A stretch of DNA of 64,000 nucleotides, taken from the NCBI RefSeq assembly GCF_027943255.1, contig NC_072894.1, forward strand, positions 76,981,601 to 77,045,600. The letters run 5' to 3'. A program made the translations under genes and the position numbers. Position 1 is the first letter of the stretch. The number at the start of each line of letters is the position of its first letter. The notes under the pieces were generated by a model. It had not been told where the DNA came from, searched no databases, and saw only the letters and a program-made list of their open reading frames with translations. Of the stretch, positions 11,230 through 22,414 are shown one piece after another. This DNA is from Anastrepha obliqua (lineage: Eukaryota > Arthropoda > Insecta > Diptera > Tephritidae).

Positions 11230-12130
11230 GCTGTAAATTAAGATCTCGTAATAGATATGTAGTCGTGAATGTGTGGATGCTACCGACGACGAATCGTCTT
11301 ATTACATCTTCTGGTGTCCCTCAGGACAGAATTTTGAGTTCTTGGTTCTTTGGAATATTTATCAATGACATAACTGAATGTTTCCATTTCTTTGAGTTCC
11401 TTGTATATGCAGACGACCTAAAATGTTGAAAGCTATTGTACATTAAGCCCATCTGATTCATACAATTCTCAACCAGACCTCAATAGCGTCGTGAGATGGT
11501 GTGACAAAAATCTAGTTTAAATAAATTTTAAGAAATGGTCTCATTTGTCGTTTTCTAAGTCAAAGCGTTATTTAATCTCTACCTCATATTTTAGACAGAA
11601 TCCCAGTTTAAATACTCTTAAGGAAACTTCTGATTTGGAAGTAATCTTTGAATCCACTTTTCAGTTTCTTAGTCATTTAAGTTTTGTTCTCGCAAATAGT
11701 ATTCTACACTTGCTTTCCTTCATTCGGTGTCACTTTAAAGTCACTCTTTACCACGTTCATGCGGTCTATGGTGGAGTTTACTGTCTTTATTTGGGGGCCA
11801 TATCATCAGTGCCACATCAGTAGACTTGAACGTGTTCAAAAGAAGTTTTTTCTTTAAACTTCGCCTACCCGATTCCTTCATACAGCGCAAAATGTGCATT
11901 TTAAATTCTGGCAAAGTTGAATACGTATACTTTTACTCCGCTTCATTTTCGATTTTAAATATTATACAAATCCGACAGTTGACTCGCCATTACTCTTAGA
12001 CCTCAAAAAAATCTTCGGATTATAGATTTATTCTTCCGTCTTTAAGCGCAGCAACAGTCGCTGGATCTTTATTCGTTGCGCTATGTCTATGTCGCTGTAA
12101 AGCTCACACATTGTACCATCGCCTCATCGC
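11230..12130 (+). pseudogene. Non-LTR reverse transcriptase relic
   Basis: Translation shows TSSGVPQDRILSSWFFGIFI and NDITECFHFFEFLVYADDLK (the GVPQG and YADD blocks), then in other frames SYNSQPDLNSVVRWCDKNLV, KETSDLEVIFESTFQF and SVPHQ..LERVQKKFF. The order and spacing match the palm and thumb of non-LTR reverse transcriptases of the Jockey/CR1/LOA kind. The upstream endonuclease is missing (5' truncation) and there are many frameshifts. Confidence 0.75.
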
Positions 12131-14483
12131 CTTAAACGATAACTTCGCCATACAATAAGGCGATCATGAGGAGAGACTTATAAGGAGTTAGTTTTGTTCG
12201 TCGAGATTGTACTTTAGTACTCAATTGTCTACTTAATCCGAAATAGCGCTTGCTGGCGAGAGGGAATGTCCGTTGGATTTAAGGGATAGCATTATTATCG
12301 GTGTTAATTCTGATTCCGAAACAAAGGGAGTCTCTAGGTATTTTCAAAAAGCCAAAAATGAGTTGCGAAAAATTCGAGAAATAGAAGTCTAAGATTTCCA
12401 ACATCCACGCAGATCGCCTTCACATAGTTGCTAAATATAGCTTTGCGCAGTACAACATTAATTTTCATTACTTGCCGCCATTTTATGACTTGAAAAAAAA
12501 GGCAAATTCTGCTCAAGATCCTACATTAAGCGAGCTATAATATTATTTGAGTTCCCAAAACTTTTACAGTTTCTTGCTTATTGACATCAATCACATTGCT
12601 GCTCTGACGGGGTTTCAAAATTAAAATAGAAATACTAAGTATTTTGTTGACATTTGTTCAATTTTCTTAATAAAATATTAGTACTGCTATTCCTTTGATC
12701 ACTACTATGTATATAAACTTAAGAGCACAGATTTCACAATTGGAATTTTATTGTTAGTTTCTTGTATCTGCTACCAGAAAAAATATTACATTGTATAACA
12801 TTTATTTAAAGAAATATGAATTCGAAAAAAAGAAAAATCCTTTCCAAAGCCTGATATCAAATTCCAATTTTTTTTTTGGTTTGATTTATAGTTCATCTTG
12901 CAGTCGTAACTTCTGAAGGCTTGAAGATTTCATCCTGAGAAATATCTTATTTAAAAAGATATTTTTCCAATTTTATTATTTAAGTCGAAAAACATTTAGG
13001 AAATTTGGAAGGAAATTTTGAATATTAAAAAGTAGAGTATTTAAAAAAAATATTTTCTGGCTTAAATTATGAAGTTATTGAAATTGAAATACTGTATGAT
13101 TTATGACCTTTCCAATGATATCCCATTTTTGATACAATATAACAGATTATTTAAATCTACAAATTTATTGGTTCACTTGATATTCGAATTGTATAGCCTA
13201 TTTTGGTTGAAAAAAACCATAAAAATCTATTACTTATAATAGAAAAAAGGACGGCGAAAAATCCACTTCATTGCTTAATGTAAAATAAACGAGCCGTTTA
13301 CAATCATCTGTGAAAAAACTTTAACTAAACCAGAATTTTTTGCAAGAATGAATAGGGAAGTGCTATTTTATGATTAATATTTGCTGCTTTTAATTCACTT
13401 CTTCTCTACTCCCTATAAGAAAGTTTTATATGTGAAAGCAATAAAAATTTAGCGAAGATGAAGCTTTGTAGCCGCTTAGCTAAGCGAGATGTTAAGTAAG
13501 TATAAGCAGGGATATTTTTTTTTTATATTATAGTATGCAAAAATCACATGACAATTTGAGCGACATGTGGTGAAGAGCCAGACACTTATCTCTTGACTGT
13601 CCATGGCGAGATCGAACCATTTTGGACGCAATGATATATATTAACTTAACAATTTGTCAAATCGAAAAAAAAAGCAGTGCTGCTAAATAACATGGAACGT
13701 TGGATTTAAGGGAAATTTCTTCCTTATTCACTATTCGCTAGGTGTTTGTGAATCAAAAGCAGCTGTGTTCCAATGGTCAATGATTAGGATGAAAATAAAA
13801 ATTTCGCACGCAAATACAACAACAACGATATGATCCTGATACAGATTTGGTTAAATTTGAGATCTGTTCCGTTTGTTTTGCATTTCGTCGTTAGTTTGGC
13901 AGCACAGCCTTTTGTAATTGGTAGCACTGATAAGTGAATGCATACATAAATATGAACTTCATACAAATTGATGACATTTGAATATCGTTTTCGTGAAAAT
14001 ATTTATTATTTATATGCCATTTCATTCTTCATTTTCAACGGTGTCATATTCCAAACAGCTAATTATTTTAGAGATAGAGTCCAGGTAAGCATTTGATTTA
14101 GTTCTTGTGCAGGAATATAACGAATTTTTTATGGTGGTTCTTCTTCGCAGCAACAAAACAGAAGTTTTATATTAGTGCTGCCAACACATATAAAGGGAAA
14201 GTCATCATGATACTGAGTTGGATAACCCAATAAACACGCTAATTGTAGACTGAAACTAGAAGCACAAACAGTATAGTAAAAAAAGTAGTCAACGACGTTG
14301 AAGAGGTAATTATATTCGCTTATGTAGTTCTGTATTAAACAAACAGTTCTCCATGCTAAGAATTTTAGATGCAGATCGTATGGATGGATTTTTGGAATCG
14401 CTACTCCATAAAGGTAAAGGGTTTACCCCTAAATGTCAGTAGTGAAAAATTCCGGCATTTTGTTTATTTGTCATCTTTGACAT
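12131..14483. other. Intron, nothing recognised
   Basis: Long AT-rich stretch after the RT relic. No motif-bearing frame, no inverted repeat noticed. Confidence 0.45.
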
Positions 14484-14720
14484 TTGTCAAGTAGACAGTT
14501 GTACAATTTTAGAAGATATAACAACGCGTTAAAATTATTGAAACTTGGTTCTGTCGGGGGAAGAAAAAGAACTGGCAGACCAGACTGTGGTTTTTTGAAC
14601 AGTATAGTCTATGTGAATAAGCCAGCAACGATTCCACCGCTGAAACAAGACACTTTGATTGAGATTACTGAACTCAATAATGTGTGAGGGATTCCTTGAA
14701 AATTTGTATTCATGGTAGCC
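14484..14720 (+). mobile_element. Internally deleted derivative of the transposase family at 3985
   Basis: Reads SVGGRKRTGRPDCGF (N-terminal KKTGRPQTG block) directly followed by VYVNKPATIPPLKQDTLIEI and TELNNVCEGFLEN (C-terminal block). In the family these are separated by the whole catalytic core, so about 600-700 bp has been deleted. A 67-codon frame survives by chance. Ends not defined. Confidence 0.55.
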
Positions 14721-15162
14721 AAGTAAATTATGTAATTTGTCACATATAATTGACAATATAGATTTTGAATATAAATAGTGAAACCTCAATCTAAATTTTT
14801 ACATGTTTTAATAATAAAATCTGTGTCTTTTGAAAACACAATTATGTAAACACGTCCCTTTGTAACCTATTTGGCAATGGTTTTGAATCCAACACATTTC
14901 ACAGCAGGGTATAACTTGTACATTTGTAATTTCCCTTAGTCGCGGTTGCACCTGTGTATGTACAAATTTACTTCTTTCAGCTACCATGCTCAAGTTGCCA
15001 TTTGCTTTCCTCAAAAAATACCCTTCATATGCCGCGCAGAATACACCAAAGTAAACGAACGTGTGTAGTTAAGCAACCTCTGATGTTTTACTTTGGCGCA
15101 CCACATCACGTATACGCACCATTAGCTGCTGTTTGCAGCAGCTCATAAGCGAAGATGTACTA
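14721..15162. other. Intron, flank of the intact mariner
   Basis: No coding signal. Ends with the TA used as mariner target. Confidence 0.5.
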
Positions 15163-16448
15163 ATAGGACTATGAATAAGTTCGTGCGGTTTTTTTTCGAA
15201 ATTTGAAACTTTATTGACGTAAAATGGTTACAAATTTAATATTCAAAGTATTGTCCATCGCTTACTACTCCTTTTTCCCATCTTTCTGGCAATTCACGGA
15301 TTCCCTTTGTGAAAAATTCGGTCGGTTTTGCCGCAATCCACGAATCGATCCATTTTTTGACTTCATCGTAATTACGGAAGTGCTCGTCAGCCAGGCCATG
15401 TTGCATCGATCGGAAGAGATAGTAATCGGATGGCGCAAGGTCTGGACTATACGGCGGGTGGGGTAGGACATCCCATTTGAGCGTTTCTAAGTATGTTTTG
15501 ACCACTTGTGCAACATGTGGCCGAGCATTGTCATATTGCAAAATAACTTTGTCGTGTCTATCGGCGTATTGCGGCCGTTTTTCTCGCAGTGCTCGGCTCA
15601 AACGCATCAATTGTCGTCGGTAGACATCCTCCGTAATCGTTTCATTCGGTTTCAGTAGCTCATAATACACAACACCCAGCTGGTCCCACCAGATACACAG
15701 CATAACCTTCAGGCCATGAATATTCTGCGCCGACGTCGATGTTGAAGCATGGCCAGGGTATCCATACGTTGCCCGACGTTTTGGATTGTCGTAATGGACC
15801 CACTTTTCATCGCCAGTCACAATTCGATGCAAAAAACCCTTTCTTTTGTGCCGTTGAAGCAGTTGTTCGCATGCCATAAAACGGCGTTCAACGTCTCTTG
15901 GCTTCAATTCATACGGCACCCAATGGCCTACCTTTCGGATCATTCCCATGGCTTTTAAACGTTTGGAAATGGTTGATTGATCAACTCCCAAAGTTTTTGC
16001 AACCTCTTCTTGCGTTTGAGCCGGATCTTGATCGAGCAATTCCTCCAATTCGGTATCCATGAACTTTGGCGGCGCACCCTCGCGTTCTTCGTCTTCCAAG
16101 CCAAAATCACCACTTTTAAAGCGTGCAAACCACTTCTGGCACGTTCGCTCAGCTAGAGCATGCTCACCATAAACTTCCACCAAGATACGATGACTTTCGG
16201 CTGCTTTTTTCTTCATATTAAAATAATGAAGAAGAATTCCCCGCAAAAACACATTATTTGGCACGAAATTCGACATTTTCAAGTGTGGTAAAAATATTGT
16301 TGTTTACGCTTCAACTAAAAAACTTATACTGACGTTTGTGCCTTACGACAGTAGCTCTCCAATGAATGTTTGGAAATGTGGATCGATGGAATAATAATCA
16401 AGTTACGCCATCTGTTGTAAAACCGCACGAACTTATTCATAGTCCTAT
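15163..16448 (-). mobile_element. Complete mariner transposon with perfect 30-bp inverted repeats
   Basis: Terminal inverted repeats at 15163..15192 and 16419..16448 are identical over 30 bp (outer bases ATAGGACTATGAATA) and are flanked by TA on both sides (15161-15162 and 16449-16450), the target duplication of all Tc1/mariner elements. Length is 1286 bp, the size typical of mariner. The single gene inside is open. Perfect ends plus an intact transposase suggest recent insertion and a possibly active copy. It lies about 260 bp downstream, in the gene's direction, of the stomatin exon at 16706, in the same orientation as that gene. Confidence 0.97.
15236..16282 (-). CDS. Mariner transposase (DD34D), apparently intact
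   Basis: A cut-and-paste transposase of 348 residues (346 if the second Met, MSNFVPN, is the start), the normal mariner length. The N-terminal half holds two helix-turn-helix domains that bind the inverted repeats (first about 10-60, second about 85-115). The linker motif is WVPYEL (121-126, usually WVPHEL). The catalytic triad is D158 in TGDEKW, D251 in YDNARPH and D286 in YSPDLAPSDYYLF, with 34 residues between the last two: DD34D. The C-terminus ends LPERWEKGVVSDGQYFEY, as in full-length family members. No stop, frameshift or lost catalytic residue is visible. Overall pattern is nearest to the mauritiana-type mariners by eye, but the subfamily is uncertain. Confidence 0.95.
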   Translation of the reverse strand: MKMSNFVPNNVFLRGILLHYFNMKKKAAESHRILVEVYGEHALAERTCQKWFARFKSGDFGLEDEEREGAPPKFMDTELEELLDQDPAQTQEEVAKTLGVDQSTISKRLKAMGMIRKVGHWVPYELKPRDVERRFMACEQLLQRHKRKGFLHRIVTGDEKWVHYDNPKRRATYGYPGHASTSTSAQNIHGLKVMLCIWWDQLGVVYYELLKPNETITEDVYRRQLMRLSRALREKRPQYADRHDKVILQYDNARPHVAQVVKTYLETLKWDVLPHPPYSPDLAPSDYYLFRSMQHGLADEHFRNYDEVKKWIDSWIAAKPTEFFTKGIRELPERWEKGVVSDGQYFEY

Positions 16449-16595
16449 TAGCAAGTACTTATGCAAAAGTATGTGTGTAATTATTCACATACATAAATAC
16501 TCATGATGAATGGTAGAATGAAGAGTATACCCGTGCACCCATAAACACACACACACAAGTATGCATGTGTGAGTGCATACAGGGTAACGTTGTGA

Positions 16596-16665
16596 GCGAC
16601 AGTGATGCTGACACTAATACTGGTGCTGACGTTGATGCTAATGCTGATGCTTAATGCTTGATGCT
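16596..16665 (+). repeat. Degenerate GATGCT/GACGCT hexamer repeat
   Basis: GTGATGCTGACACTAATACT followed by further TGATGCT/TGACGTT units up to ATGCTTGATGCTG. It lies 40 bp beyond the donor of the stomatin exon at 16706, in the intron. Confidence 0.85.
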
Positions 16666-16705
16666 GAAAAAACGAAAAATTAACATGGAGTTAGGTGTGA
16701 CTCAC

Positions 16706-16909
16706 CTGCATTGTGCCGGAAATTGTCATTCGTTCGCTGAGTATCTCATGCAAATGCCGAGTTCCCATTGTGTTTCGTAGAGTAGTCTGTGCCAAAAGTC
16801 TGGTCGAATGGTGAGCGTTCTCCACGTTCGCTATAGAAACTGTCGCATTGGAAACGCGATAATAAACCACTGCATCCACCGAGACGGTGACGCTATCCTT
16901 TGTCAGAAC
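16706..16909 (-). CDS. Stomatin-family gene, central SPFH exon
   Basis: A 204-bp, 68-codon exon in phase 0 at both ends, acceptor AG at 16910-16911 and donor GTGAG at 16705-16701. It begins VLTKDSVTVSVDAVVYYRVS and ends with LHEILSERMTISGTMQ. This is the conserved centre of the SPFH domain: a VDAVVYYR strand, then the ARLLAQTTLRN-type helix, here STRLLAQTTLRNTMGT. It continues the PPQE end of the exon at 50008 directly. The next expected block (LDEAT..WG.KVERVEIKD, then the coiled-coil AEAEAxREARAK helix) was not found on the minus strand down to position 1, so the intron that follows exceeds 16.7 kb and the C-terminal exons lie outside. No frameshift or stop is present, so the gene appears functional. 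Confidence 0.95.
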
Positions 16910-19352
16910 CTACAAAGTGCAGTGGGTGGTGGGTTTTTTGTTTGCTTGCTTGTTTGGTTGTTTGCTTTCTTATTTATTTGTCTGTGTTCTTAATATTCTC
17001 GTATTTTTTTCCATTCAAAGGATATAGATAATTTTTAAATTTGTTTGCTTTCTTTTCCTTCTCTTCAACTTCAACTTCATTTTAATTTTTAATTTTTATT
17101 ATTTTAACGCGCGTTTGTGTGTGTGTGTACGTATGTGTAGTTTAGTGAGAACTTTAAAGATAGTTACATACATACATAGAAATAAGCAAATGTTGCTCAT
17201 TTTCGGTCTGTTGAAGTTTTCCCTTTCATAAATTTACATACAAGCACAACCTACTCATAAGATATAATAGGTATATACATATATTTGTATTCATAGGTGT
17301 GTGTGTCCACATGTGTGCATGTATGCATGGGCGACTACTTTTTCGGTTGCATTTACTGAGCTGAGTGCACATTTTCATTTTCAGTTTCATTTGCATTTTT
17401 TATTTTGCATTCTTGCTTTCGATTCTACATATATTTACACATACACTTACAATGTGCATTACTTGTAAGGCCTACTATATGATACATACATATAATATTA
17501 ATGCGTTTATTTTTTATTTACTTTTTTCGTATAAGCCCATAATTTTGTACATATATGCATGTTGGCTGGTGTGCACCTTCCGCGCTTGCTTGCAAATCGT
17601 AAAAAGCAAAGAAATGCGATTTTGCTTTCACTCGCATCAATTTGCGCGACAACGAAAAAAAGTAGAAATACGATATGATTTTGTGGTGCGAAAAGCATTG
17701 CCAAGACACAACATTTAATAAAAACATATATACAAATACATATATAAATGTGTGTATGTACTTACATACCTACTTTCCTATACAATGCGCTAACGCATCA
17801 CAGAGGGCCAGAGCGCATCTAAAAGCGGTTAAAAGTCAACTTAGAATTTTTATATTCGAGTACCGAGTTTCGAGAAAATCCAATCGATTATTTTCAAAAT
17901 TCGGTCGCTATATTAGATTCAGCTTTTAAAATTTTGAAAATACTTTCCTTAACTACACTTAATTTGTAGCCTTACGATTTCTTCTCCAATACACTCCGTT
18001 GCAAAATTATAAGCACACATTTATTTTGTTTTATATTTGGTTCCTACAATAAAAACCATGTGACGGAAAGTTTCAAACTTTGTAAACAATTTTCCTAAAT
18101 AGTGGTTAGACCAAGTATTGAGGCATATTCGTGATCACTTGTGTCACGGCATTCGACATCTGTATGGAATTGTTAACTTGAACAGCTCTCTTCTTGAAAT
18201 TTTGCTTGCGAATGATAAAGGGAATTATTTGTCCAAGGAAATGACTTAAAGGACTTAGTTGTCCAACGCATATATGAACTCCAACTTTCTTTTCATTTCT
18301 TATTAGTAAAGCAATGTACAGTTGGGTTGAAAAGTATTGAGAGTGACTACTAGAACAGGTTGACGAATGGTGCAGCATACAAAAAAAATTGCTGTATAAA
18401 AGCGTAAATTCTGTGTGCTAAAAAGAGTGTCATTGCTACTTCACACATTGTATACCCTTACGCCATAACAAAACCAAACTATAAATTAAAGGCATGATAA
18501 AAATGTAGTACGCGAGAACCACTGAAGGGCAGCTTTCGCATTTTTGACGTTTGCAAACGGTTTAGTCTCCCATTCTCATATTCAGAGTTTGTCTTGGGAT
18601 TTGTATTTTTATTCAACTAAATTAGAAAACAAAAATATAGTTAGAGTTAAGAAAATATTGAAAAAACTGATTATACTCAGATTTTCAGTTCTTAAACTCT
18701 AATTTTATATATACATGTGTCATAATTCTGCGCTTCTCCCATTTTTAAATGCTATTGTCAATTGAAGTGATGATTTTGTGATAAGGAAATTTTTAATTTT
18801 TATCCAATAACTTAATTACCACACTGGCTACTAGGCAATAAGATTTGATTTATCGGTTTTCAATAGAATACTATGCTTTACAAAGGAAACAAAAAGAAAC
18901 GTGATTGGACCTGACGGGAGGATAATCATAATAAAATGTGTAAAAAGGGCTAAAACTGTTCACAAATAGGAAGAACAATCGGCAGGGCATGAACAGCAGT
19001 TCAGACAATAATTCAAAATTCAATTGTATGAATTATAACTTCAAGTATTATAGGATTTTTGTAGAAAGATGTAAAGACAACTGCTTTAAAATGAAATACG
19101 AAATGAAGAATAAGTTTCAAAAATCTATTAGTATTTCAACTTCCAGAAAAGTCACAAGAAAATCCGGCTATCATGTTGGACTTGCTAGGAAGAAGCCTAC
19201 TATATCTACCTAATAAATAGACAAAAATGCATTTCTTTCAAAAATGGGCATGCACAAGTCTCCAGAATTTTGGAAAAGGATTCTTTCTTCGGATGGAAGC
19301 AAATTTTGCTTTTTTGGTATCTAAGGTAGAAAAATTGTGTAGAGGGCATCTA
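16910..19352. other. Start (right of exon) of the 33-kb intron; simple repeats
   Basis: Contains a pyrimidine/TTTG-rich tract near the acceptor, GT repeats near 17110 and many CATA/TATG tracts to about 17770. Frames at 17365-17727 are translations of these. Nothing else recognised. Confidence 0.5.
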
Positions 19353-20008
19353 TTGGGTCGGCCACTACATAACTGTGGATTTCTCTCATAGATGGCATCA
19401 CTTGAGTTTTTAGATTTGCAGACGTAGTACAAATGTACAACACATTTTGTTATTTGATGGTTGGTAATTCAGCTGTCAATCAGTAAAAAAAGTTGTTTGA
19501 TCGGTTGTGTAGTTTTCGTTTGGCGTTCGTTGAAAAATGGAGAGTCAAGAGGAACATTTTCGTCATATTTTGCTGATATTCATCAAAAGAAGGTTTTGTT
19601 ATCATCAATTGTTACCATATAATTGTCTACTTTGAGCTTTTACCGCCCAACCGAACGATCAATTCTGATGTCCACATTGAACAACTAACGAAATTATACA
19701 ATGCAGTTGAAGAAAAGCGGCCAGAATTCACTAATCGAAAAAGAATTGTATTCCATCATGACAATACAAGGCCACACAGGTAAATATTATTGGAGCTTGA
19801 TTGAGATGTTTTGCCACATCCAGCATATAGTCTTTACAAAACTGCTTGAATGGTTAAAATTTCAATAATGATGATGATGTCAAATCGTACTTGCTTCAGT
19901 TTTTTGCTACAATAATAAAAACCAGAAGTTTTATGAACATGGGATTATGATGCTGTCTGAATGATGGCAAAGGGTTATTGATCAAAATGGGCAATACATT
20001 CTCACTGG
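19353..20008 (+). pseudogene. Decayed mariner element (mellifera-like), 5' end preserved
   Basis: The left terminal repeat TTGGGTCGGCCACTACATAA follows a TA at 19351, close to the TTGGGTTGGCAACTAAGTAA type ends known for mellifera-subfamily mariners. The transposase starts at 19536 (MESQEEHFRHILLIF). Later blocks are EEKRPEFTNRKRIVFHHDNT (second Asp), DVLPHPAYS, NNDDDVKS, and FYEHGIMMLSE.WQRVIDQN near 19980. Frameshifts and gaps throughout. The right end is lost against the adjoining Tc1 fragment. Confidence 0.75.
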
Positions 20009-20350
20009 TGCCGTGGGAAAACTGGAGTTTATTGATTTAACAATGGATAAGCTTGTTTATTTGGATATCAAAAAAATAAAAACAAGGAATTGAGAAGGTG
20101 GGGTTGTCAATTGAATACTGCTTTCAATGAGACGATGACCCGTATGCCTGGGGTCATAAATTAATGGAATGGTTTCTCAATAATGTCCCTCCACAATCGC
20201 CAGACACTTATGAGGGCTTCTGGAAAAAATGTAAGGAAACACCAAATTGCAAAGAGGCATTGAAAGATGTGCCAAAAGTGGAGGAAAATTATTGTCCAAG
20301 AGGCTACTAAATTGGTAAACTCTATGCGAAATAGACTAGATAGACTAATT
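20009..20350 (+). pseudogene. Tc1-like transposase fragment
   Basis: Blocks in shifting frames: GAVGKLEFIDLTMDKLVYLD, VGLSIEYCFQ.DDDP.AWGHK (second Asp region, usually QDNDPKHTA), MEWFLNNVPPQSPDTYEGFW and VEENYCPRGY/ATKLVNSMRN RL. This is the DD34E Tc1 catalytic core from about the second Asp to the C-terminus. It joins the preceding mariner fragment with no spacer. Confidence 0.7.
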
Positions 20351-20389
20351 TTTTATTAGTTTTGAGACCTAGGAGGCAAAAATCAACAT

Positions 20390-20775
20390 TTTCGACACCT
20401 GCTCTTCTGTGCTTTTTATTGTGGTCAAAAAGCTACCGAAGCAGCCCGAGACATTTGCGACGCGTATGGAGAAGGTCTCGTAGGAGAGTCTACAGCACGG
20501 AAATGGAAAACTAAGTTCAAAACTGGCGAAGGCCTTGTGAATTCGATGAAGAACGTCTCAAATCAATTTTCAAGGAGAACGGAGTATTGAAATGCGGAAA
20601 AAATAAACTGCGATCATGAAACGATTCTCAATCACCTTTATATAATGGCTTTTTCCGGTGCCTCACGACCCCAACAAAAAAAAAAGAAAGCCGCCTTCAA
20701 ATTGCTTCTCAACATCTCGCCCGCTATCTAGCAACACGCCGTCATAAACAGCGCTTTTTGCTCCGAATAAGACAA
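20390..20775 (+). pseudogene. Decayed mariner transposase, family M1 copy 2
   Basis: Shares GACACCTGCTCTTCT and the coding blocks GQKATEAARDICDAYGEGLV, GESTARKWKTKFKTGE, then FDEERLKSIFKENGVLKCGK, with the copy at 1545. Nucleotide matches include CTGCGATCATGAAACGATTC. It ends in KESRLQIASQHLARYLATRR HKQRFLLRI. The catalytic half is absent. Confidence 0.75.
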
Positions 20776-21968
20776 TAAAAAAAATTGTGGCCTACAAATA
20801 GAGAGAAGGTTTCTTTCTACCTTATTACGTTCTTGTCATGATTTAGTTTATTATTATAAATAATATGAATATACGAAATAATTGAAATAATGATATAATT
20901 CTTGCAGCGGGGCATAGTCATACTGATTAATAATTTTTTTGGTTTTTGTATTTCAGATAAATAGAAGGCCAAAATGGACAACATTTTTGTATGTAAAAGA
21001 AGTTAAATAAAAAGCCTAAACAAGTTTAAATATGGTTTTTCATTTTTTTATTGTAAAAAAAAAATCCTCAAAATACCCCACTTTTTCGAGCTCTAGACCG
21101 CTGTTTAGAGCTCTAGACCGCTGTTTAGTGCACGCAAAGAATGCGTTTACTATTATCATTACTTAGTAAAATGTGGTGCATATTTAGAGATGGTCGAAAC
21201 AACAATATGTGATGTACTTCGGCTTATGTCGAGCCAACCAAGTACCCCTTAGTCGTTGCCGATGACAATACTGTCTCAAGCCAAGAATCTGTTTTGATGT
21301 GGGGCGAAGATGCAATATTAAGGCACAATATATTCAAGGTAGCACTTGAAGAGAAGTTTGAATATGTACACACCTCCTTTGAGTATAGTTTTCTTGCAGT
21401 TTGCAGAACATCAATACCATGAAGTACTTTTAGAGAAAATATCAGTAGTAAAGGGCACGGTTAACTTACATTAACATCTCGGCTGAAGGACGGTTACATA
21501 AGCCAAGAGCAGAATTTATGGCAATTCTGGAGACGTTAAATTCCATTTTTGTACTGTTTAGTATCGATTATTTAAATGAACTTCCGGGTTCTGTGGGAAA
21601 TGTTCTTGAAAGTAGTAAAACGTAACGAGTTTAGATGAAAAAATAAAAAACTGAAAATATTTGTTCTGGGTAGTGCGTACTTTGGGCTGCGCTTTTCAAA
21701 CAATACGTTAAGGCCGGAAAAAAGTATAACGTTTCCAAAAATATTAAAAAAGCTGTAATATAATTAGATAATATTTAATTGGTTTGCTATTATTTGCTGG
21801 CATAAAATGTAGGTATACCAAAGAAGTCGCCCTATATAATCTATGTTGATGCTTCAAAGGGAAACTACCATCTTTCTTTGTATCCTATCATTATACTATG
21901 ATATGAACATACAAATTACATTATATTACTGAAGTTGACTTGCCAATGTACTATATATATTTTTTTCA
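20776..21968. other. Intron, possible unidentified relic
   Basis: At 21180-21600 several phrases look ex-coding (for example INISAEGRLHKPRAEFMAI near 21475) but no family could be named. The rest is AT-rich. Confidence 0.35.
21088..21127 (+). repeat. 20-bp tandem duplication
   Basis: GAGCTCTAGACCGCTGTTTA occurs twice head to tail at 21088..21107 and 21108..21127, with no divergence. Confidence 0.95.
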
Positions 21969-22414
21969 ATGGAAAGAACCGAATATTGTGCGGTGATAAA
22001 ATTGTTTGTATTGGATGCTGCATCAACTACAGAAATTCATAAATAAATATGTTAAAAGTGTTAAAGGAAAGTGCGCTTTCAAAGAAAAAGCCAACTATGC
22101 AGCTTTGGTTTTTTGAGCTTAGATATGATCGTGGATGCATTGAAGCTGGCTTTCAAAAAGCACAACTGTACCAGAAATCACTGACCAGGTGCATGATACT
22201 GTTGCCAAAAAAGATCAAGGTTGTCTAAGCGCAAAATATTTTTTTTTTTTTTTTTTTTTTTTTTATTACAAACATAGATACAATATAAAATACATAACAA
22301 TGTTTGTTGGCACTGCAACTAGTTACAGATAAACTAACGAGCAGTACAATTTTGGTAACATAAATAAAATTTTGTGAAGAGATTTTCATAGTCCCTTCCT
22401 TAAATTAACAGCCA

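Noticed and set aside
15749..15958. Plus-strand ORF within the mariner
   Set aside because: Antisense shadow of the transposase gene.
17365..17718. 117-codon plus-strand ORF
   Set aside because: Low-complexity Ile/Tyr/Phe-rich translation of CATA/TATT repeats within an intron.
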